Part shown: positions 11,982-24,255 of the stretch, in pieces
Layout: every line of letters starts with the position of its first letter
How positions within the stretch are numbered: the first letter of the stretch is position 1
Assembly (NCBI GenBank): GCA_036873135.1
Contig: JAPTYO010000010.1
Coordinates: forward strand, 22,313,772-22,377,771
Direction: 5' to 3'
Source of the DNA: Clarkia xantiana subsp. parviflora
Lineage: Eukaryota > Streptophyta > Magnoliopsida > Myrtales > Onagraceae
Length of the DNA: 64,000 nt
Program-made: the position numbers and the translations under genes
Notes under the pieces: model-generated
The model's database searches: none
What the model saw: the letters and a program-made list of their open reading frames with translations, nothing else
Told to the model about the DNA's origin: nothing

Positions 11982-13480
11982 TTAAACCCTACGCAATCCA
12001 AGCAATTTTACATGTTTTTCGAATATCTCCCTGCGTAGTGGTTTAGTTAATGGGTCCACAATCATGTTATCAGTTGACAAATATTCCATAGTGATTATAT
12101 TATCTTCTACCATAGATTTAGCATAAAAATATTTCACATCAATCTGTTTGGTCCTACTATGGTACTTCGGATTCTTTACTGCCGCAATGGCTGCCTGACT
12201 GTCAGATAACACCTTCACAGGTTTACTCCTGACGTCACCATCAAGCAGTGCAGTAGAGAAGCCTTTTCTTGTGTGTTCTTGGAGAGGGCTACGAATTCCG
12301 ATTCCATCGTGGACAGCGCGACACAAGTTTGCTTCTTGCTCATCCATGAAATGGCGGTATTAACATAGAGAATCTCTCCTTGTGTGGTGGACTTGCGATC
12401 TTCCGGATCGCCACCATGGTCGGCGTCACTTTAATCGGTCAATTCTAACTTACCGCCCTCATAGCACAGTGCGTACTCGGCAGTACCTTTCAGATAACGA
12501 ATAATTCGTTTTACAGCCTTTAACTGTTGATAACTAGGATCTGATTGGAAACGTGCTACTAGACCCACATCGTAACAGATATCCGAACGGGTGCATTGCA
12601 TGGCGTACATCAAACTACCGACCATGCTTAAATACTCTGCACCCTTTATATGTTCACGCTCTGCCAGGTTCTTGGGGTCGTCACGTTTTGACAGTGCGCA
12701 CCCAAATATCACCGGCGTATCCACGGGTTTGGCATCTTGTAATCTGAATCTTTTCAACTGTTTGTTGATATAAGCTTCTTGTGATAGACATAATTTTCGG
12801 GTAGCCCGATCTCTAGCACTTTTAATGCCCAAGATGTACGTGGCTTCTCCCATGTCTTTCATCTCAAATACAGATGCCAACCATGACTTTGACTTGTTCA
12901 TAAAACTCACGTCGTTTACGGCAATGAGTATGTCGTCCACGTATAAGGTTAAGATGACATACTTAGACACGGAGGTCTTATAATACATGCATGGATCCTC
13001 GTGAAGATTCACAAATCTGTTTCCTACGATTTTCTCATGGAACCTGCGGTACCATTGTCGAGACGACTGTTTAAGACCGTAGATGGACCTTTGGAGTTTA
13101 CAAACTTTACGTTCGTTACCAGGAGTAATGAAACCCTCAGGTTGCTCCACGTAGATCTCTTCCTCTAGGTTTCCGTGGAGGAATGTGGTCTTAACATTCA
13201 TTTGGTGCAGCTCGAGATCGAGACTTGCGGCCAGGACCATGATTGGCCCTAACCATGGTTTTACGCACAGTCAGTGAGTTTGTTTTGTCAAAGTCAACTC
13301 CATAAAATGGGTATATCCTTTCGCATCAAGTCGGGTTTCGCACCTCCCGACCTTTTCCATCAGTGGCGAGCCTTCTTTCAGGACTCACCTTATCCTTGTG
13401 CCCCTGTGGTTAGCAGGTAAATCAACTATAGACTATGATTGCTTTCATTTAAGGCGGTCTCTTTCTTTTATTATTTTCCT
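11982..13480 (-). pseudogene. Copia pol remnant of copy 2: reverse transcriptase and RNase H
   Basis: The largest open piece (13240-12431 on the minus strand, 269 codons) carries most of reverse transcriptase: HQMNVKTTFLHGNLEEE, QPEGFITPGNERKVCKL, SIYGLKQSSRQWYRRF, the catalytic YVDD box, SVFEMKDMGEATYILGIK and CLSQEAYINKQLKRF. A frameshift near 12350-12430 separates it from the RNase H end (12347-11982), which keeps VLSDSQAAIAAVKNPKYHS and LTKPLRREIFEKHVK. The N-terminal reverse transcriptase part (13241-13480) is in other frames. It is not functional as it stands. Confidence 0.9.
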
Positions 13481-15339
13481 CAATTTCTTCACTTGAGGTC
13501 TTTCCAATGCTTGCCAACACTTGTTAGAGTTAGGTTTTCACCCTACTCGATGAGATACCTCTTGAAAGAAGTTCGATTCCTTTGACTTTCGTCTAGGCTT
13601 TTGTTAATTCCATTTTGAGTCTGATCATTTCTCCCACTCGAAATAATGCTTCTTATCGTAGCAACACTTATATTGGGAAAAATTCTCCCACTCGGAACAA
13701 TGCTTCTTATCGGAGCATTGTTTCCTTTGGGAACTAGAGCAGTGTTTGAACCTTGACCAACAATTTTTCCTTTAACAACCTCTCGGTCTCGAGGTTTGAC
13801 TTCCGAGATGAATTCCTAGATCACTTAGGATCTGGAACCAAGTTTAGTCTGATCACTCCCACTGGAAACAATGGTTATCACTCCCACTGGAAACAATGGG
13901 TAGTCGAGGCAGTTGTGGCATTCCTGGTTCAGCAATATGACCATCAGGTTCAACTTGATTCGTCTCAACAGCAATAGTGATTTCATGTGGTAGGGTCTAT
14001 TCATCCCACTGGATTTATTATGAAAATGTTCTCATTCTCATTAACCATGTCATTCACTTGAGTCGCTGGTTCAAATCTCTCCCACTCAAATAAAGTGGGA
14101 CCTGACTGTCAGTGATTTCCTGCTCTGGTTTTGATCAAGACTACATTATTTAAAACTGTTCGCGCATTGGAAAATTCGTCCTCAAGTATGTAATGTCTTA
14201 TGTTCGACCACGGTACCATTTTCCCAAAAACATGTATCTTCTAAGAGTAATTGACATACTCTTGCCCTATATACGTGTTTAATGTGCAAATTAATGTCGC
14301 ATGGTGATATGATTTAACTCATTATCATACATCAACTATTATGGCGATGTGTCTCACCGATTCAATGGAACACAGGTTTTACAAATATGTGAATCATCTT
14401 TCATCATTCCTTAGGGAACGTTTGATAGAGTGACCCTACCCTAACATTACATTTACAAACTGTGCTTCTTGAAGCGTGTAATTTGATTTGAATGCTCAGC
14501 CTGACTTATCGTTCAAGGTTCGCAGAAGGAAAATTGTTTAACCGACTTCATCCTTCTTCGTTTACAAACTTATCTCAGAGATTCCGATCTCCGAACTTAG
14601 AATTTGGGTTTTCACCTTATGCGTCAGCTGATACTTTTAAAAGGTCGGGGTAGCTTATAAAGCATACTTCTTCCCGATGTAAACGTTATCAGTAAGTTAT
14701 TTCCGAAGGAATGCAAACGAAAATTCAGCACACCATCATTTAGACACTTCATCATAAAATTCGTATTTTGAAAATTTGTGTTCCGTCTATCGAGGTCCAC
14801 TTGCGCGAGGCGCATTTTACCGATGTTTTAACCTTTGGTTAAATCGTTTCATTTCTAAATTTAATTTAATCCAATCGCTTTCGCACATGATCATCATTAC
14901 AGGTTATTTCATTCAATGGAGTACTTAATAATAAAGAAAATATTTATAAGCAATATATATAAGCAATGCATCAAACAACAATCAAAAGGATCGAATAGCC
15001 TAAGAAATAGGTAATCAATACTTTGTCCGAGCATTTGTCACATGCTCAAAATGAAGTGTTTCCTATATTTCAAAGAACATTATTATCATTAAGTATTTTA
15101 AACTAAAAATTAAGAAGAGGTTCATTCAGCAAATAAAGATAAAGTTTTTCATTCAATCTTAATGTTTCCGGGGCAAGCTCCTCAGGTTTGTGCTTGTTCT
15201 CCCTCTCGTTTCTGTAATCCAAAAAGGTAAATTTGAATTACTTTCGAGTGAGAAGATTCCTAGAATAACTTATGAGGTTATCATTATTCTTCAGCATGTA
15301 CCTTGGGAGGTTTGGTACATGCAATAGCAAGGTGTCCTC
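13481..15339. other. Degraded middle of copia copy 2
   Basis: By position this should hold integrase and protease, but no integrase or protease motif is readable and no long frame remains. It contains repeated CTCCCACTGGAAACAATG-type units (13620-13900), probably the degraded linker between integrase and reverse transcriptase. A very similar stretch lies at about 22990-24255 in copy 3. Confidence 0.6.
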
Positions 15340-16155
15340 TCACGCCACACCTAAAAACGTTCGAGTTTCCTCTCTACGTGTCTGTTTTGCTTTCCTTTTC
15401 TTGCCACCGAATTGCTTTCGCTTGAACTTTTTCTGAGGTTTTGGAGCTAAAGGCTTATCAGCCTTAAACTGAAGGCCCTTGCCTTTTCTCTTGTGCTTAT
15501 CCTTTTGCTCAGCTGGATGCGAGGATGCAAGATGCATTTCTGCTCTCGGCTTTTCAGCCTTGAGACGATCCTCTTCCAGCTCGAGATGGACTCGCACTTT
15601 CTCGAGGTCATCGAGTTGAGTGGTATGGGTAAGGTGCATTTTCATGCTATTCCAAGAGCCAGGCAAAGATCGGATAACGCATTGGACCTTTTGTTCGTCG
15701 GTCAGGATTTCTCCTGCCTCCTTGAGTTCAGCAAGCATGTTAGACATGTGTCTAATATGCTCCTTCATTGTGTGCTTGGAATTCATCTTGTACGAGTCTA
15801 AAGAGATGTTTAATGACCGCTTCTGGGTTGTGGTGTAAACACCAAACCCTGCCTTAAGACCGTCCTAAAGGTCCATGGCAGACTCATAGTGATCATATCC
15901 ATAGAGTATGTCACACTGAAGCAGTGACAACAAGGCGGAACGAATTTCCTGGTCCTTTGCATCCCATTCATCATGGAATTTCTTCAGTTCGGCCGTGAGG
16001 TCTCCCTCTGGCCTGACTTGTTTCGGAGTCAAATGCTCCAAACCTCTCATTTCAGTAATTACCATCCTCGCACACTTATTCCAGATCTTATAATTGTTGC
16101 TGTTCAATCTCACTCCCTTATTCATTTGGGAGATAACATTGCTGATCGCAGCCAT
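15340..16155 (-). pseudogene. Copia gag remnant (UBN2/gag-polypeptide type)
   Basis: The minus-strand frame starts MAAISNVISQMNKGVRLNSN at 16155 and runs to 15865. It resumes in another frame from about 15786 (MNSKHTMKEHIRHMSNMLAE) to 15340. The order SNNYKIW, AKDQEIRSALLSLL, MLAELKEAGEILTDEQKV and IRSLPGSWNSMKMHL is typical of copia gag. The lysine-rich tail is followed, after a frameshift, by a zinc-knuckle-like RCGVRGHLAIAC near 15300-15355 whose first cysteine is lost. This is the only gag among the minus-strand copies here. Confidence 0.85.
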
Positions 16156-17109
16156 TTATACTAACACATTGATAATCGCGCATAATCAGGGAGACAATAT
16201 CATTTTGAGAAAGAATTGCATACATCAAATATCTATTAGGATGGAATCCGACAAATAATGATTCCTCAGTCATCTAAACCAACCGACCACCAGTAAACCA
16301 ATGGAAGATGGCTGTGAAAGAGTTTACATTATCGTCGTCTTCCATCCAATAGACCAGTCTTTTAAAACGGTTTTAATCGCAAATTACCGGAACAAGAATT
16401 TTAGAACAAGCATACCCGATCTTAACTTTCCCAAGACCCTTTTATTTTGGAATAATATTCCGATGAATCCACTCATGCATATATAATTCTACTATCCACG
16501 TAAATTAACATACGCTAATAACATTCATCACATAAACCACAGTCATGCTTACGCGTCATGCGTCCAATGTTCCGAGGAACTCATGCTTGCATACATAATT
16601 CTACTTCCAAGTAAATTACCAAATGCAGCTACATCCTCAATATTCTAGCATACGTGTCAAACATGTATGTAACATTCACATCCATCATACACATTTGGCG
16701 ACTGGTTCTCGATTTTAGAATAATTTTAAACATTAGGGGCTAATTTTCAATTCATGCTTAGATTCAATTTTGCAACATTCTAGACATGAATCCTAGGCAT
16801 TTCCAACCATTACAACATGTCTATCCTAGTGCGCAATACATATATTTAACCAGGGCTCAGCCCACAATATGCAATTTCCAGCTAGCTTGACTCAGTCAAG
16901 ACAACATTTCTAATCATGCATAAATATATATATATATATATTGAATAATAAACAATTGCAATTCAGCCCTCTAATTATACCAGTCCAAAAATATGTATCT
17001 CCGAGATCCATCCCCATAATCGAAACAAGGCATTAAGGTTATCAAACATTGAGCTGTGTAGGCCAATTAAGGTTTAAAAAATTAGGATTTTAAAACTTGA
17101 CCACCCTAT

Positions 17110-17440
17110 TTTATTTAACTGACTTGAATTCGGTTTTGAAAAACATTTCGGTTCAGTCAATATCGGTACGGTTTGGTCCGGTTCGGTCCGGTCTAAAAAA
17201 TCTGGTTCGGATGAATCCGGTTCCGTTCGGTCCGTTCAAAATCCGTTTCGGTTCGGTCCGGTCCGGTTTTAATTTTAAAATATGGTTCGGTCCGAACCGG
17301 TCCAATTAAAAATAGGGTTCGGTTCGGTTCAACATACAAAACCGGTTTGGTTAGATCCACTTAGTTACCCCGGTCCGACCCGACCCGATTGAGAAAACTT
17401 GGTTCGATTTAAATTCGTCCCGGTTTGACATATTGGACCG
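17110..17440. repeat. TTCGG/CCGG repeats in the leader of copy 2
   Basis: Irregular GGTTCGGTCCGGT units, the counterpart of 4735-5095. The leader (16156-18238) has no coding frame of note. Confidence 0.75.
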
Positions 17441-17711
17441 GCCTATATATATATATTTCGGCCGATAATATAACATATATATATTTATTACTAAGATTCT
17501 ATCTTTAAGATTAAATCAATCAACAATATATATATATATATATGTAAAAATCGGCTACCACATATAATATATATTTTATTTATTGTCAATATCTTAAATA
17601 GGAAAACATATATCAACAATATATTTTCTCAATCTTTTAGGCAACTAAAATCTATCAATAATATCTTTAACCTATTTAAATATTTTAGATATATTGATAG
17701 TTATATATACA

Positions 17712-17715
<4 letters not shown>

Positions 17716-17805
<90 letters not shown>
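17716..17805. repeat. (TA)n microsatellite, 90 bases
   Basis: An uninterrupted TA run in the leader of copy 2. The matching places of copies 1 and 3 have only short TA runs, so the expansion came after insertion. Confidence 0.95.
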
Positions 17806-17809
<4 letters not shown>

Positions 17810-18238
17810 GTGAATCTATCCTAATGTTCCCAATAATAGATATATTGTTACCTTAATTAAAAATTATTATATGATAAAAAAAATATAATTTTAAAATAGT
17901 GTGCCGAAATTTTATGTTTGGAGACCAAGAAATTGAAAATTTTACCTTGTAATTTACCTAAAATTTTCGGCACAAACACATATTTGGGAACAAGTGGTCA
18001 AATTTTAAGATCAAATTTTAATAAGATCTACAATCCAATGTTTGATTTTGATAAATATCATCTTTTTCTTGAAGATCATAATATCATATTTCCTAAGAAC
18101 ATCATGAAAATTTCGGACCACCTATAACTTAAAAATTGGAAATTTTAAAAAAAATTCATTTAAAATTTTCGATCCTAATTTTAAAATTTCAAGAACACCA
18201 ATTTATCAAAATCATGAACTCCTTACACAGGCTCTGAT

Positions 18239-18835
18239 TGTTAGATTACGGAGAGTAATCACTACGGACATTAAAACGTAGTACATGCAGTAATCGAAAT
18301 TACGCATCGGAAGATTTGCACATACCTCAAACAATGTCCTTATCCCCAAGATCCTTATGTAGGGAGTTCACGATCCTCCGGTCGGCACCCGTAGAGGTTC
18401 TGGTTAAGGAAGCCCTACGTAGTATATTCTCCACAGGAAAGCCTCTGATCGATTCTTGGCAAGGAGACAGATCTCTGGAGTGTTTGCTCGAAAGCAAATT
18501 GGCACACCCTTGGTGTAGTGAAGTTCAGCCGGCTTTTGTGTGTTATGGGGAGATGGTTTTCTCTTAATCGCCACAAGGGAGGAATTATGATTAGCCCTGA
18601 TAAAATCCCTAACACCCCATATATATAGGTGAAGAAAAGTGGACAAAAGTCCACTTTAACCCCTCCTAGGGTTTCGGCCGGCCACATGCATAGGGATGCC
18701 CATTTTTGGGCCTCTCATGTTAATTGGGATTTGGGTCTATCCCAATTACCCTAATGTGACATGTACCTAATTTCCTTAAGTAAACAATACATATTATGGG
18801 CTACCAATTACGGCGCCTATCACCATATACTTACA
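18239..18835 (-). repeat. LTR B (inner tandem LTR of copy 2)
   Basis: Begins TGTTAGATTACGGAG and ends CATATACTTACA. On its left the primer site is shortened to GGCTCTGAT, lacking ACCAC. It differs from LTR A and C at many sites, for example AAAACGTAGTACATGCAG. Confidence 0.85.
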
Positions 18836-18845
18836 CTGATACCAC

Positions 18846-19448
18846 TGTTAGATTACGGGGAGTAATCACTACGGATACTAAAACCATGGTACATGCAAGT
18901 AATCGAAATTACGCAGCGGAAAGTTTGCACATACCTTTACAGTAGTTCGTAGTCCAAAGATCTTTGCAGAAGGGAGTTCTCGATCCTCCGGTCGGCACCC
19001 GTAGGGGTTCTTGTGTAGGAAGCCCTACGTGGTATATTCTTCATAGCAAAGCTTCTGAGCGATTCTTGGCAATGGACAGATCTCCAGAGTGTTTGCTTGA
19101 ATGCTAATTGGCACACCCTTGGTGTTTGTTAGGTTAGGCCGAATATGGTGTATTTTGGGGGGAAGGGTTTCACTCAAAACACCACTTAAAGAGAATTGTG
19201 ATTAACCCAAATGAAACCCCTAACTCCCCATATATATAGGAGGAGTAAAGTGGACAAATGTCCACTTTACCCCCCTTATTAGTTTCGGCCGGCCATGCTA
19301 GCATAGGGAGGCCCAATTTTGGGCCTCTCATGTCAATTGGGATTTGGGTCTGGCCCAATACCCTAATGTGATAAGTACCCAATTAAATTAGGTAACATAT
19401 ATATATATATTGGGCTTCCATTACGGCGCCCAACACCATATGCTTACA
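18846..19448 (-). repeat. LTR C (outer 5' LTR of copy 2)
   Basis: Begins TGTTAGATTACGGGG and ends CATATGCTTACA. It is preceded by CTGATACCAC (18836-18845), the LTR-proximal part of the Met primer site. It is closest to LTR A. Confidence 0.88.
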
Positions 19449-19790
19449 CAAGTATTGGTTCAGTTGGGTTGAACGAATTTCGTGCTGGATTCGATTCGAT
19501 GACACTGTTGAATCTTGGGAGGTGATCGCATTGTGATTAAACCTCGTGCACAGCGTGAGGGTGAGGTGTGGCGAGATTTCCTTAAGGAGACTGTGATCAG
19601 CTCAGGCGTCAGTAAAAAAAATACGTATTCGTTTTTGTGTCGATTTTTACGTACAATTTCAGATTAGCATTTTTCTTACATGATAATTGGTGTAATTACT
19701 TGTAAGTTTCCGAAATTTGACTAATTGCATTTTATTCCTTAAATTTTAGAATATTGTATTTTGGTCATCGGACTTTATAAATTTGCATAT
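19449..19790 (+). repeat. Probable continuation of the interrupted plus-strand LTR and spacer
   Basis: A 342-base stretch between two minus-strand elements. Text such as ATCTTGGGAGGTGATCGC and TTCCTTAAGGAGACTGTG reads like the R/U5 part of a copia LTR, which would fit a split of the LTR that starts at 9821. This is inference by position and style. Confidence 0.35.
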
Positions 19791-20388
19791 TGTTAGATTA
19801 CTACGGATACTATAAACATGGTACATGCTAGTAATCGATATTACGCAGCGGAAGATTCGCACATACCTCAGACGTAGTCCGTAGTCCCACGATCCTGCAG
19901 CAGGGAGTTCACGGTCCTCTGGTCGGCACCCGTAGATGTTCTTGTTAAGGAAGCCCTACACGGTTTATTCTCCACAGCAAAACCTCAGATCGATTCTTGA
20001 CAGGGATGGATCTCCGAAGTGTTTGCTCGAAGGCAAATTGGCACACCCTTGGTGGTGGTGGTGGTGGTGATAGTTCGGCCGAAGTATGGTGGTTATGGGG
20101 GGGTGAAAGGTTTTCTCTCAAATCACCACAAGTGAAGAATTATGATTAACCCTAATAAAACCGCTAACACCCCATATATATAGGAGGAGTAAAGTGGATA
20201 AAAGTCCACTTTACCCTCAGTATCATATTCGGTCGGCAAAATGTATAGGGAGACCCAATTTTGGGCCTCTCATGTCAATTGGGATTTGGGTCTGGCCCAA
20301 TGTCCTAATGTGACATATACCCAATTGTCTTAGGTAACATATACATTAATGGGCTTGCATTTATGGCGCACATCACCATATGCTTACA
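19791..20388 (-). repeat. LTR D (3' LTR of copia copy 3)
   Basis: TGTTAGATTAC to CATATGCTTACA, followed by the purine tract complement GCTCCCACTCGCC. It has a longer GGT run (about 20055-20070) than its partner. Confidence 0.9.
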
Positions 20389-21524
20389 GCTCCCACTCGC
20401 CGGAATGGTAGGGTGCCTGTTAATGTATTATCGTCCAAATATGCATCAACATTTCACTCTTTCGATCTCGTCCTTGCTTCTGAATAGTTCATACGAGGTT
20501 TGTCGTGCGACCGACGAACACGACGGGCATCGTGCTACTCATCTGTTAGGAGTGTTGTAGCGCCCGCGGAACGTTGATTCCCTTTCTCCAATCAATATGT
20601 CATAAACAATATAGTGTTGCGTTGTATCCTAGGTCAATTGATAATTCTCCATTTGCCTAGTTTCCACATTGGAACACTTCTCCAAGGTATCCGTACAAGT
20701 ATTCACAACCTTCAACTAATATCCGGTTGGTGGCCACCTAGTGAATACAAGAGTTGGTGAATTACAGGTGAACTTGACCATCCCCATCGCTCATATCCTT
20801 AGTCAAACCCAACCGGTTTCCAAAGACGTGGTCACTGGGCCTTTTTGTTCAGCACTACGCTCGTACGCCAGGAAGCGAACATTGAGCCTGGCCTTAGATA
20901 TGAGTTTTGAGTCCTTGAGGATACTTCGGGTGCCTCTTCATAAGGCTCCCGGGATTAATCACACGCTCGAGGTGAAGAAGTTTGCGCCCGTTAGAATCAC
21001 GAGGATTCTTATCTAGCACAACCGAGCTGTGACCCGTTGTCGAACATGGCACGCACAGTATGAAGCACGCGTCGATAGCATACCTGAACTTTTAAGTTGA
21101 CAGGAATGGGATATGTCAATCATGTTATCGCATATTCTCATCTGGCTCAGAATGTAGTTTAACGAAGAACTGAGTTCATTACGGCGATATGCAAAAACGA
21201 AGATCATGTCGAGTTACTTCGAGACTAGATAATCGTCTTGGGTAATCAGGTTTATCGATCCCCCTGATTCTTAGCCAGCCTTGCTTGGTAGAGGCCTCCC
21301 TCCACCGCAAGACGACCGTACCTGTGTGACTAGGTAAGGCCCACATTCGACATAGTTTGGCAGAGGATTGCGTCCTCCTACGAAATAGTTTATAGACCGT
21401 AAATCTGATGTATTCAAACATTATGACGTCGATAGATCATAAACTCGATTGCAATTCTCTTGTTTATTAAAAATGTAAATTTAAATTATCAAAATGTTAT
21501 CACGGATACATGCCATTTTAAACC

Positions 21525-22990
21525 CTACGCAATCCAAGCAGTTTTACATGCTTTACGAATATCTCCATGCGTAGTGGTTTTAGTTAATGGGTCCGCAACC
21601 ATGTTATTAGTGGACAAATATTCCAAAGTTATTATATTGTCTTCTACCAAAGATTTAGCATAAAAAAATTTCACATCAATGTGTTTAGTCCTACTATGGT
21701 ACTTTGGATTCTCAACTGCCGCAATAGCTGCCTGACTGTCAGAGTATACCACGACGGGTTTACTCACGTCTTTGTCACCAGGCAGTGCAGTAAGAAGTCT
21801 TTTCAGCCAGACCGCTTCCTGTGCGTTTTTGGAGAGAACAACGAATTCTGATTCCATCGTAGACAGCGCGAAACATGTTTGCTTCTGGCCCGTCCATGAA
21901 ATGACGGCATTAACAAGGAGTAAGACTCCTCCTGTGGTGGAATTACGATCATCCGGATCGCCACCATGGTCGGCGTCACTGTAACCGGTCAATTCTAACG
22001 TCTTGCCCCCATAGCACAGTGCGTAGTCGGCAGTACCTTTCAGATAACGAATCATTCGTTTTACAGTCTTTAAATGTTGATAGCCAGGATCTGACTGGAA
22101 TCGTGCTACTAGGCCCACGGCGTAACAGATGTCCGGACGGGTGCATTGCATTACGTACATGAGACTACCGACCATGCTTAAATACTCTGCACCCTTCATC
22201 TGTTCTCGCTCTGCTAGGTTCTTGGGGCCGTCACGTTTCGACAGTGCGCACCCAAACACCACCGGCGTATCCACGGGTTTGGCATCTTGTATCTGAACCT
22301 TTTCAACAAGTTTTTTGATATAAGATTCTTGAGATAGACATAATTTCCGGGTAGCCTGATCTCTAGCAATTTTAATGCCTAAGATGAACGTGGCTTTTCC
22401 CATGTCTTCATCTCGAACACAGATGCCAACCAGGACTTTCACTTGTTCATAATACTCATAACGTTTGCGGCAATGAGTATGTCGTCCACGTATAAGGTTA
22501 AGATGACATACTTAGACCCGGAGGTCTTATAATACAAGCACGGATCCTCGTGAAGATTCACGAATCTGTTTCCTACGATTTCCTCGTGGAATCTGCGGTA
22601 CCATTGCCGAGACGACTGTTTAAGACCGTAGATGGACCTTTGGAGTTCTCAAACTTTACGACGTTCGTTACCAGGAGTAATGAAACCCTCTGGTTGCTCC
22701 ATGTAGATCTCTTCCTCCACGTTTCCGTGGAGGAATGTGGTCTTTAACATTCATTCGGTGCAGCTCGAAATTGAGTGCTGCGACCAGGACCATAAATGGC
22801 CCTAACCGTGGTTTTACGCACAGTCAGTGAGTATGTTTCATCAAAGTCCACTCCGTGAAGTTGGGTATATCCTTTTGCAATTAGTCGGGCTTTGTATCGC
22901 CCGACCTATTCCATCAGTGGTGAGCATTCTTTCAGGACTCACCGTATCCTTGTGCCACTGTGGTTAGCAGGTAAATCAACTATAGACTAT
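21525..22990 (-). pseudogene. Copia pol remnant of copy 3: reverse transcriptase and RNase H
   Basis: The open piece 22442-21525 on the minus strand (305 codons) covers the end of reverse transcriptase (MGKATFILGIKIARDQATR, CLSQESYIKKLVEK, VVFGCALSKRDGPKNLAERE, CTRPDICYAVGLVARFQSD) and RNase H (GYSDADHGGDPDDRN, ALSTMESEFVVLSKNAQEAVW, VYSDSQAAIAAVENPKYHS). Upstream, 22443-22990 holds the YVDD region and the N-terminal part in other frames. Frameshifts at about 22400-22445 and 22650 break the gene. The RNase H part is the best preserved in the window. Confidence 0.9.
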
Positions 22991-24255
22991 AATGGCTTTC
23001 ATTTAGGCGATCTCTCTCCTTTAATTGTTTTCCTCAATTGTTTTCCTCACTCCCAATGGGAATAAGAGCAGTGTTTGAACCTTGACCTACAACTTTCCTA
23101 AGACGACCTCTCGGTCTCGGGGTTTTACTTCTAAGATTAATTCTTTGATCACTAGGACCTGGAACCAAGTTGGTCGGATACACTCCCACTGGAATTAATG
23201 GGTAGTATAGATAGTTGTGACATTAATGGTTCAGCAATATGACTATCAGGTTCTACTTGATTCGTCTCAGCGGCAACAGTGATTTCATATGGCAGGGTTT
23301 ATTCCACCCACTGGATTTACTATGAAAATTTTTCCATTATCATTTGCCATGTCATTCACTGGTGTTGCCGGTTCAAATCTCCCACTCGAAGTAAGTGGGA
23401 CCTGATTGTTAGTGTAAACCTGCTCCGGATCGATCAATACTATATTAATTTAAAAAATGACCATGCATTGGAAAATCGTCCTCAAGTGATGTAATGTCTC
23501 ATGTTCGACCACGACACCATTTTCAAGCTTTAAACAGGTATTTATAAGAGCAGTTATCGTACTCTTGGTTCAATATACATGTTTAATGCGCACATCAATG
23601 TCGCATGATGTTATGATTTAACTAATTATTATGCTTTTACGACGATGTGTCTTACCGATTTTATTGGAACACAGTTTTACATAATTGTGAATCATCTCCT
23701 TTCATCCCATCGGGAACGTACTAATAGATCGACTTTAACATTATGTTTACGAACTTTGCTTCTTGAAGTGTGTCATTTGATTTGAATGCCTAGCCTGACT
23801 TATCGTTCAAGGCGTATTGAAGGAAAAATCGTTTAACCGACTTCATCCTTCTTTGTTTGCAAACTTATCTCAGAGATTTCATCCCATCTCCGAACTGAGC
23901 AGTTTGGGTTTTCACCTGATGCGTCAGCTGATACTTTTACAAGGTCGTGGTAGCTTGTGAAGCATACTTCTTACCGATGTAAATGTTATCAGTAAGTTGT
24001 TTCCGAAGAGACGCAAACGAAAATTCAGCACTTAATCATTAAAAAAAAAACACTTCATCATTAAACTCGTATTCTGAAACGATGTGTTCTATCTTTCGAG
24101 GTCCACACGCGCGTGGCGTTATTTACCAAAGTTTTAACTCATGGCTGAATCGTTTCATTTCTGAATTTAAATCAATTTAATCCAATCGGTTTCATACATG
24201 ATTATCATTACTGGTTATTTCATTCGATGGAGTACTAACAATTAAGAAATACTAA

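Larger units (their letters stand above)
10267..19448 (-). mobile_element. Ty1/copia retrotransposon, copy 2 (mosaic, tandem 5' LTR)
   Basis: Layout on the plus strand is LTR A (10267-10847), purine tract, RNase H and reverse transcriptase, degraded middle, gag, leader, LTR B (18239-18835), a 10-base primer-site scrap CTGATACCAC, then LTR C (18846-19448). By shared substitutions and wording LTR A pairs with LTR C, while LTR B is more diverged. The flanks are CAGGC on the left and CAAGT on the right, so there is no clear target duplication. The element lies in the same family and orientation as copies 1 and 3. Confidence 0.85.
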
